A stretch of DNA of 12,330 nucleotides from Helicobacteraceae bacterium (GTDB lineage: Bacteria; Campylobacterota; Campylobacteria; Campylobacterales; Sulfurimonadaceae), in assembly GCA_015488075.1 (NCBI GenBank), contig WFOM01000015.1, positions 1 through 12,330 of the forward strand, written 5' to 3'. Shown here in pieces: positions 7,634 to 12,330 of this stretch (within the stretch, counting starts at the first letter, position 1; each line of letters opens with the position of its first letter). A program made the translations under genes and the position numbers. Under the pieces are notes generated by a model. It was not told the DNA's origin, ran no database searches, and saw only the letters and a list, made by a program, of their open reading frames with translations.

Positions 7634-7876
7634 CTACTTCACTATCTCTATGGTATAATCTTCTATAACAGTATTTGCAAGAAGTTCTTCACACATCTTG
7701 GAAACCTCATCTTTTGCTTTGGCTTCGTCATTTTCATCAAGCTCCAAGATTATCTGCTTGCCGATTCTGACATCATTTACACTGTCAAAATGAAGTGAAG
7801 AAAGTGCATGGTGAACTGCTTTCCCCTGTGAATCAAGAACTCCCGGTTTTAAGTGAACATTTACTATAGCTTTCAT
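7634..7876 (-). CDS. purS: Phosphoribosylformylglycinamidine synthase subunit PurS
   Basis: PurS is the small (80-aa) bridging subunit of the three-part FGAM synthase, holding PurQ and PurL together and helping ammonia channelling. The sequence shows the family pattern: an N-terminal beta strand, 'LKPGVLDSQGKAV' (9-21), then 'VNDVRIGKQIIL' and a C-terminal 'YTIEIV'. It lies 1 nt after purC and 4 nt before purQ, the normal order for this pathway. Confidence 0.96.
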   Translation of the reverse strand: MKAIVNVHLKPGVLDSQGKAVHHALSSLHFDSVNDVRIGKQIILELDENDEAKAKDEVSKMCEELLANTVIEDYTIEIVK

Positions 7877-7877
7877 T

Positions 7878-8594
7878 TTAACCCTTTAAAATTCTGTTTA
7901 ATACTTCTTCATAGGCTACTTTGACATCGCCTATACCTTTTCTAAATCTGTCCTTGTCCATACTTTCACCTGTTTTAGCATCCCAAAGTCTGAAATTATC
8001 CGGACTCAGTTCATCTATAAGGATAATGTTGCCGTTTGTATCTCTTCCAAACTCAAGCTTGAAATCAACCAAAATCAAATCTCTTTCTTTATAAAACTCT
8101 TTTAGTATCTCATTTATCCTTCTTGCCATGTATCTTATGTATTCCAACTCGCTTTGGTCTTTTACAAGTTCAAGTATAAGGCAGTGCTGGTCATTTAGTT
8201 TTGGGTCACCCAGTTCATCGTTTTTATAGTCAAACTCAACCAAAGCAAACGGAAGCTCTTTGCCGTTTTCTATACCTAGATTTCTGCTTAGACTTCCTGT
8301 TGCTATATTTCTAACGATCACCTCTATCAAAATAACATCGCATTTCTTCATAACCATATGGTTGTCATCTATCATATCTACAAAATGTGTAGGTATCCCT
8401 TTGTTGTTTAGATATTTAAAAAGCTCTGTTGAGATTTTGTTGTTTAATGCACCTTTGCCACTCTCGCTTGATTTCTTTTCACCGTTAAATGCAGTCAGAT
8501 CATCTTTAAACTCTGCTATAACAAGCCCAGGATCATCTGTTGAATATATCCTTTTGGCTTTACCTTCATACAGTAACTCTTTTTTCTCCATCAT
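7878..8594 (-). CDS. purC: Phosphoribosylaminoimidazole-succinocarboxamide synthase (SAICAR synthetase)
   Basis: PurC joins aspartate to CAIR with ATP in purine synthesis. The 238-aa length is typical of the bacterial single-domain enzyme. Recognisable motifs are '[10 protein letters not shown]' (8-17, ATP-binding loop), 'FNGEKK' (36-41), '[15 protein letters not shown]' (94-108), 'LVDFKLEFG' (175-183) and '[14 protein letters not shown]' (192-205). The ATG at 8594 overlaps the ctpA stop as ATGA, and a second ATG follows at 8591. AAAAGGG lies just upstream and could serve either. It heads the pur cluster of the minus-strand run. Confidence 0.97.
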   Translation of the reverse strand: MMEKKELLYEGKAKRIYSTDDPGLVIAEFKDDLTAFNGEKKSSESGKGALNNKISTELFKYLNNKGIPTHFVDMIDDNHMVMKKCDVILIEVIVRNIATGSLSRNLGIENGKELPFALVEFDYKNDELGDPKLNDQHCLILELVKDQSELEYIRYMARRINEILKEFYKERDLILVDFKLEFGRDTNGNIILIDELSPDNFRLWDAKTGESMDKDRFRKGIGDVKVAYEEVLNRILKG

Positions 8595-9904
8595 ATCCCT
8601 TTTGAAATGATTAGCGCACGAACTATGTCAACACCCTCTTTTAGTTGCAAATCTTTTTGCAACTGCTCATCTGTGATTATTTTTTTGTTGTCTTTTTTCT
8701 CTTTGTTTATCTTTTTCTTCTCTTTTTTATCTATCTTAGCAAGCTCGTTTTGCAGATGTTTTTTAAGCTCTGCTTCTTTTATCATAAACTCGTTTTTTCT
8801 TATCTTTACTTCACCGGGATGAACAACTATGTCAGGTGTTACACCTATGGCCTGTATGGTTCTCCCGCTTGGCAGGTAGTATCTTGCTATGGTTAGTTTA
8901 ACAGCTTCTGTTTCGGTTATAGGAAGAACAACCTGGACACTTCCTTTTCCAAAAGTTTTCTCCCCAACTAAAACCGCACGTTTGTGATCTTGCAATGCAC
9001 CGCTTACTATCTCGCTTGCACTTGCACTTCCACCGTTTACCAAAACAACAAGTGGTTTGTCTGTAATGGTTGCACCTTTTGTGGCTGTGTATTCTCTGTC
9101 GTCTTTTTTGTATCTTCCTTTTTGTGAAACTATAACACCTTTGTCAACAAACAGATCAACAGTTCCGACTGCCTGGTCCAAAAGTCCGCCTGGATTGTTT
9201 CTAAGGTCAATTATAATCCCTTTAGCCCATTTTGAGTTTCTTATGGCTTTTCTTACACCCTCAACCACTTTTTTGTCAAAGCTTGTTATCCTTATATAAA
9301 GTATATCATCACCGATCTTTTTTGCATAAACAGACTGTATCTTTATCACACCTCGGACTATATGAAAATTTAACGGCTTATTTACACCTTCTCTGACTAT
9401 GGTAAGATCAATCGGTGTTCCAACCTTTCCTCTCATAAGAGATACTGCTTCATCTATAGTCATGTTAAGAGTTGATTTGTCGTCTATCTTTAGGATAATA
9501 TCGCCTGCTTTAAGTCCTGCTTTGTCTGCAGGTGTTCCCTCAAGCGGAGCTATAACGGTCAAAGCTCCGTCTTTCATCCCCACGGTTATACCAAGACCGC
9601 CGAACTCTCCGTTTGTCTGAACTTTGAGATTTTGATAATCCTCTTTTGTAAGATAGGCAGAGTGTGCATCTATGTTTGTCATCAAACCTTTTAGGGCTTT
9701 TGTTATTATCTCATCTATAGTGAGTTTATCCACACCGTATTTTTCAACTATGCTCACAACTTTTGTAAATTTTGCATAGGCTTCAAGTCGTGAGACCTCT
9801 TTTTTCTGTTCTCTTGTTAGTCTCTCTTTTGCAAAAAGCGAAGAGTTTAAAAAGAGCAGAACAAATGTGGTAGATAAAAATCCTGCTATAAAATATTTTT
9901 TCAT
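8591..9904 (-). CDS. ctpA: S41 carboxyl-terminal processing protease (CtpA family)
   Basis: This is a periplasmic serine protease that trims C-termini of exported proteins. Counting from the ATG at 9904 it is 437 aa: signal peptide 1-25 (MKKYFIAGF ... LFA), PDZ domain about 95-185 with the carboxylate-binding loop near 'GGLGITV' (102-108), then the S41 core. The catalytic Ser is S295 in 'GGSASASEI' and the general base is K320 in 'TFGKGSVQ'; the 25-residue spacing matches E. coli Prc (S430/K455). Residues 380-410 are a very Lys-rich charged tail segment. The frame is open to an ATG at 9970, but that would precede the promoter. ATGs at 9910 and 9904 are possible, and AAAGG is better spaced for 9904. 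The 3' end overlaps purC, an arrangement I recall from Campylobacter genomes. Confidence 0.94.
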   Translation of the reverse strand: MKKYFIAGFLSTTFVLLFLNSSLFAKERLTREQKKEVSRLEAYAKFTKVVSIVEKYGVDKLTIDEIITKALKGLMTNIDAHSAYLTKEDYQNLKVQTNGEFGGLGITVGMKDGALTVIAPLEGTPADKAGLKAGDIILKIDDKSTLNMTIDEAVSLMRGKVGTPIDLTIVREGVNKPLNFHIVRGVIKIQSVYAKKIGDDILYIRITSFDKKVVEGVRKAIRNSKWAKGIIIDLRNNPGGLLDQAVGTVDLFVDKGVIVSQKGRYKKDDREYTATKGATITDKPLVVLVNGGSASASEIVSGALQDHKRAVLVGEKTFGKGSVQVVLPITETEAVKLTIARYYLPSGRTIQAIGVTPDIVVHPGEVKIRKNEFMIKEAELKKHLQNELAKIDKKEKKKINKEKKDNKKIITDEQLQKDLQLKEGVDIVRALIISKGI

Positions 9905-9937
9905 AGTCATATACCTTTCTAGGCTTAAATTTTCGTA

Positions 9938-9966
9938 ATTATAGTAAAAAGATGTTAAAATACCAA
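9938..9966 (-). promoter_or_regulatory. Sigma70-type promoter of the ctpA-pur operon
   Basis: On the minus strand, TTGGTA (9966-9961) and a perfect TATAAT (9943-9938) are separated by 17 bases, close to the ideal sigma70 layout. Transcription would start near 9931, giving a leader of about 25 nt before the ctpA ATG. This is the only good promoter seen for the eight-gene minus-strand run, whose genes otherwise overlap or lie within 43 nt of each other. Confidence 0.65.
9940..9945 (+). promoter_or_regulatory. Probable -10 element of the aroK promoter
   Basis: TATAGT on the plus strand matches the -10 consensus at five of six bases and sits about 45 bases before the aroK start. No convincing -35 box is visible. 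It overlaps the -10 of the divergent ctpA promoter. Confidence 0.45.
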
Positions 9967-9989
9967 CCAAATTTCTAAAAAGGATTGTT

Positions 9990-10499
9990 TTGGATAATAT
10001 AGTCCTGATCGGTTTTATGGGTGTCGGAAAAGGAACGGTTGCAAGAGAAATTATAAAGATCTCAGACTACATGGCTATAGACACCGACGACATCATAGAG
10101 AGTGCGGAAAACAAAAAGATTAAAAAAATTTTTGAGGAAAACGGCGAAAAATACTTTAGAGAACTGGAGAAAAAAGTCGCCCTCTGGCTTGAAAAGAGTG
10201 TTAAAAACACGGTAATTTCAACCGGAGGCGGTTTTTTCATGGTTGATAATTTAAAAAAAATAGGTAAAATTGTGCTTTTGGATTCAGGATTTGAGGATAT
10301 ACTGCACAGGATCAAATCCCATCCCAATGCAAAAAAGAAACTGAAAAAAAGACCATTGCTTAAAGATTTGAAAAAAGCAAAAAAGCTTTTTGAAGAAAGA
10401 AGACCGGCTTATTTGAAAGTTGCTGATATAGTTATAGATGTAACAAACAAAGAGCCGAAAAAAATTGCAAAAGAAATTCTAAAAAAGGTAAACGGATGA
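9990..10499 (+). CDS. aroK: Shikimate kinase
   Basis: AroK phosphorylates shikimate in the pathway to chorismate and aromatic amino acids. The 169-aa length is normal. The P-loop is GFMGVGKGT (8-16, K14). The DTDD stretch (31-34) holds the shikimate-binding Asp, 'GEKYFRELE' (52-60) carries R57 and E60, 'STGGG' (77-81) forms the substrate loop, and 'KRPLL' (120-124) lies in the lid. The residue after the P-loop Lys is Gly rather than the usual Ser, giving GKGT as in adenylate kinases. No ATG fits: the frame starts at TTG 9990, with AAAAAGGA five bases upstream. It is the first gene of a three-gene run, and the stop overlaps the next start as ATGA. Confidence 0.94.
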   Translation: MDNIVLIGFMGVGKGTVAREIIKISDYMAIDTDDIIESAENKKIKKIFEENGEKYFRELEKKVALWLEKSVKNTVISTGGGFFMVDNLKKIGKIVLLDSGFEDILHRIKSHPNAKKKLKKRPLLKDLKKAKKLFEERRPAYLKVADIVIDVTNKEPKKIAKEILKKVNG

Positions 10500-10936
10500 A
10501 AAAACTGTTTGTTTCGTTAATGTTGGTTATGAGTGCAAGTTTGTTTGCAGATGGTATCCACTGGAGCAAAACCATATGTGCCGCTATTGAAAAAGCAAAA
10601 AAAGAGAACAAACCCATTATGTTTGTTGTTTCAAGACATACATGCAAATACTGCAAAGTTTTAAAAAACACAACTTTTAAAGACAAAAGGGTTATAAAAA
10701 AACTGAACAAAGATTATGTTACCGTTATAGCATGGACCGATGACGGAGACTTCGTTCCGCCGGGTCTTTATCCAAACGGAACTCCTGCTATGTGGTTTTT
10801 GTATAAAGACGGTTATATGATGTATAGAAATCCGGCAGTCGGAGCAATACCGGCAGATGACTTTGTAAAAATCCTTGATGAAGTGAAAAAAGCTTTTGAC
10901 GATATACAAAAAAGAGAGAAAAAAGGCAAAAAATAA
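10496..10936 (+). CDS. Periplasmic thioredoxin-fold protein (thioredoxin_7-like)
   Basis: The 146-aa protein has a signal peptide (1-18, ending SLFA before DG), so it should be exported, without a lipobox. The mature part is thioredoxin-like: 'IMFVVSRHTCKYCKVL' (41-56) with redox-active C50 and C53 (CKYC), then 'GTPAMWFLYKDG' (95-106) with the probable cis-proline P97. A third cysteine, C28, lies before the fold core. The tail is Lys-rich. Likely a thiol-disulfide reductase or chaperone-like redox partner in the periplasm; the substrate is unknown. It overlaps aroK by 4 nt and hisD by 1 nt, so it is in the same transcript although neither neighbour is a redox enzyme. Confidence 0.88.
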   Translation: MKKLFVSLMLVMSASLFADGIHWSKTICAAIEKAKKENKPIMFVVSRHTCKYCKVLKNTTFKDKRVIKKLNKDYVTVIAWTDDGDFVPPGLYPNGTPAMWFLYKDGYMMYRNPAVGAIPADDFVKILDEVKKAFDDIQKREKKGKK

Positions 10937-12228
10937 TGTTGTTTATCAAAACGACAGATGACAAATTTGAGACAAAATTCAACGAACTCCTTAAAAGAGG
11001 TAAAGTTGATATAAAAAATGTATCCAAAATTGTTGAAGATATACTTGAAGATATAAAAGAAAACGGTGATGTAGCTCTTTTGGAACATATCTCAAAATTT
11101 GACAAATGGGAGCCAAAAACAGCGGATGATTTAATGATAGACAAATCTTTGATGAAACACTCCTATGAGAAACTTGATGAAAAGTTAAAAAAAGCTTTGC
11201 ATCTGGCTTACGATAGAATCAAAAGCTACCATGAAAAACAAAAGCCCCAAAGCTGGATAACAACAGAAGAAAACGGCACTATTTTGGGTCAAAAAGCAAC
11301 TCCTGTTGACAGTGCGGGTCTTTATATACCGGGTGGAAAAGCGGCATACCCAAGCTCACTTCTTATGAATGTAATCCCGGCTCAGGTTGCAGGTGTCAAA
11401 AAGATAGTAGTAACAACCCCCACACCGCAAAACGAGCCAAACGAGCTTTTGCTTGCGGCTTTGTATCTGTGCGGCATAGAAGATGTTTACAAAGTCGGAG
11501 GTGCAAGTGCCATAGGAGCTTTGGCTTACGGCACACAGACCATACCGAAAGTTGATGTTGTAACAGGTCCGGGCAATATATTTGTAGCAACTGCAAAAAA
11601 GATGGTTTTTGGGGAAGTAAACATAGATATGATAGCCGGACCGAGTGAGATCGGTGTTTTGGCTGATGAGAGTGCAAATCCAAATCATATAGCCATAGAC
11701 CTTCTTTCACAGGCTGAACATGATGAAATGGCAAGCTCAATTTTAATAACTCCTGATGAAGAGTTTGCTTTAAAAGTAAAAGATGAGATATTTGCATGGC
11801 TTGAAAAACTTCCAAGAAAAGAGATAGCCACAAAATCCATCAACGAAAGAGGAGCCATAATCATCTCAAAAGATATGAACGAAGCCATAGGACTTATGAA
11901 CAAGATAGCACCCGAGCATTTGGAAGTGGCAACATCCAATCCTTTTGAACTTTTGCCTTTTATAAAACATGCCGGTGCTATATTTTTGGGACACAATACT
12001 CCTGAAGCCATAGGAGATTATATAGCAGGACCAAACCATACCCTTCCAACCGGCGGAACGGCAAAATTTTACTCACCTTTGGGAGTTGAACATTTTATGA
12101 AAAAAAGCTCCATCATATCTTTTAGCAAGCAAGCTGTTAAGGCCATCGGTAACGAATGTGCAATCTTAGCTGATACTGAAGGATTAAATGCTCATGAGCT
12201 TTCAGTAAGAGTGAGGATTGAGGATTGA
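10936..12228 (+). CDS. hisD: Histidinol dehydrogenase
   Basis: HisD carries out the last two oxidations of histidine synthesis, histidinol to histidine with NAD+. The 430-aa length matches the family. The zinc ligands Q259, H262, D361 and H420 align with E. coli Q259, H262, D360 and H419. The catalytic pair E327-H328 sits in 'APEHLE'. Other motifs are 'PGGKAAYPSS' (132-141), 'GPGNIFVATAKK' (211-222), 'IAGPSEIGVLAD' (233-244) and 'GPNHTLPTGGTA' (365-376). The ATG overlaps the thioredoxin-like gene by one base (TAATG), with AAGG upstream. No other his gene is in the window. The last codons lie in a 7-nt direct duplication that includes the stop. Confidence 0.97.
   Translation: MLFIKTTDDKFETKFNELLKRGKVDIKNVSKIVEDILEDIKENGDVALLEHISKFDKWEPKTADDLMIDKSLMKHSYEKLDEKLKKALHLAYDRIKSYHEKQKPQSWITTEENGTILGQKATPVDSAGLYIPGGKAAYPSSLLMNVIPAQVAGVKKIVVTTPTPQNEPNELLLAALYLCGIEDVYKVGGASAIGALAYGTQTIPKVDVVTGPGNIFVATAKKMVFGEVNIDMIAGPSEIGVLADESANPNHIAIDLLSQAEHDEMASSILITPDEEFALKVKDEIFAWLEKLPRKEIATKSINERGAIIISKDMNEAIGLMNKIAPEHLEVATSNPFELLPFIKHAGAIFLGHNTPEAIGDYIAGPNHTLPTGGTAKFYSPLGVEHFMKKSSIISFSKQAVKAIGNECAILADTEGLNAHELSVRVRIED
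12213..12226 (+). repeat. Direct duplication GAGGATT x2 across the hisD stop
   Basis: GAGGATT occurs twice back to back and is followed by GAG. The duplication encodes the final HisD residues and supplies the TGA stop. The unit is 7 nt, the same length as the TCACTAC array further on, although its sequence differs. Confidence 0.7.
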
Positions 12229-12232
12229 GTTG

Positions 12233-12267
12233 GTAGTGATAATTATTATCATCGCGGAATTCACTAC
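12233..12267. repeat. Inverted copy of the heptamer facing the array
   Basis: GTAGTGA at 12233-12239 is the exact reverse complement of the first TCACTAC at 12261-12267, giving a 7-bp stem around a 21-nt loop that contains most of the Fur-like palindrome. The loop also includes ATCGCGGAATTC. There is no T-run, so it does not look like a rho-independent terminator for hisD. Confidence 0.5.
12237..12251. promoter_or_regulatory. Fur-box-like operator (perfect 7-1-7 inverted repeat)
   Basis: TGATAAT-T-ATTATCA is a perfect inverted repeat with 7-bp arms and a single central base. It is identical to the classical 7-1-7 consensus TGATAATNATTATCA for Fur-family regulators. It begins 8 bases after the hisD stop, where it could control a gene beyond the end of the window. 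GATAAT and TATTAT inside it could double as -10 elements, but no convincing -35 was found. Function is inferred from the match alone; an AT-rich palindrome belonging to a repeat element would look the same. Confidence 0.55.
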
Positions 12268-12330
12268 TCACTACTCACTACTCACTACTCACTACTCACT
12301 ACTCACTACTCACTACTCACTACTCACTAC
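12261..12330. repeat. Heptanucleotide tandem repeat (TCACTAC)10, open at the window end
   Basis: Ten perfect, uninterrupted copies of TCACTAC fill the last 70 bases and run off the end, so the true copy number is unknown. On the other strand the unit reads GTAGTGA. Such arrays mutate by slippage and break assemblies, which probably explains why the sequence stops here. No ORF of note covers the array in the window. Confidence 0.97.

Noticed and set aside
9905..9970. N-terminal extension of the S41 protease starting at ATG 9970
   Set aside because: It would place 22 extra residues before a clean signal peptide and put the start codon upstream of the TATAAT promoter, so the ATG at 9904 (or 9910) is preferred.
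11356..11833. Two overlapping minus-strand ORFs of 110 and 145 aa inside hisD
   Set aside because: HisD is intact across the whole stretch with all catalytic residues; the reverse ORFs are low-complexity Leu/His/Cys-rich shadows.
12233..12267. Rho-independent terminator for hisD
   Set aside because: The 7-bp stem has a 21-nt loop and is followed by the heptamer array rather than a T-run.
12261..12330. CRISPR array
   Set aside because: The repeat unit is 7 nt with no spacers, so it is a simple tandem repeat.

Overview
The window looks like a gene-dense, AT-rich chromosomal segment of a Campylobacterota (epsilonproteobacterial) organism. The basis is the low-GC codon use, the strings of overlapping genes, and two gene orders I recall from Campylobacter-like genomes: clpS-clpA-aat, and a ctp-purC-purS-purQ-hypothetical-plsC-crcB run. 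The genus cannot be fixed from the sequence alone. The window starts inside a gene and ends inside a tandem repeat, so both ends look like contig ends.

Bases 2-4227 (+ strand): the 3' part of a PLP-dependent Cys/Met-metabolism enzyme (MetY-like), then clpS, clpA and aat, joined by overlaps of 1, 4 and 26 nt. ClpS, ClpA and Aat together form most of a bacterial N-degron pathway: Aat adds Leu/Phe to N-termini, ClpS recognises them, and ClpA unfolds the substrate for ClpP (not in the window).

Bases 4202-9904 (- strand): a compact eight-gene run, read right to left: ctpA-type S41 protease, purC, purS, purQ, an envelope protein of unknown function with a C-terminal SH3-like region, a PlsC-type acyltransferase, the fluoride channel crcB, and a Cys-rich protein resembling the N-terminal zinc/[2Fe-2S] domain of CopZ. 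A good sigma70-type promoter (TTGGTA-N17-TATAAT) lies just upstream of ctpA. The last gene overlaps the end of aat tail to tail by 26 nt.

Bases 9990-12228 (+ strand): a divergent run of aroK (TTG start), a periplasmic thioredoxin-fold protein and hisD, again overlapping by 4 and 1 nt. Its probable -10 element overlaps the -10 of the ctpA operon.

Bases 12229-12330: a non-coding tail with the most unusual content. A perfect 7-1-7 inverted repeat, TGATAAT-T-ATTATCA, matches the classical Fur-box consensus. It is followed 9 bases later by ten perfect copies of the heptamer TCACTAC that run off the end of the sequence. An inverted copy of the heptamer (GTAGTGA) overlaps the left side of the palindrome, and a different 7-nt duplication spans the hisD stop. 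This may be an iron-regulated promoter with a length-variable repeat, or the end of an intergenic repeat element. The window cannot decide between them. No RNA genes, CRISPR arrays or insertion sequences were seen, and most of the window is ordinary housekeeping DNA.
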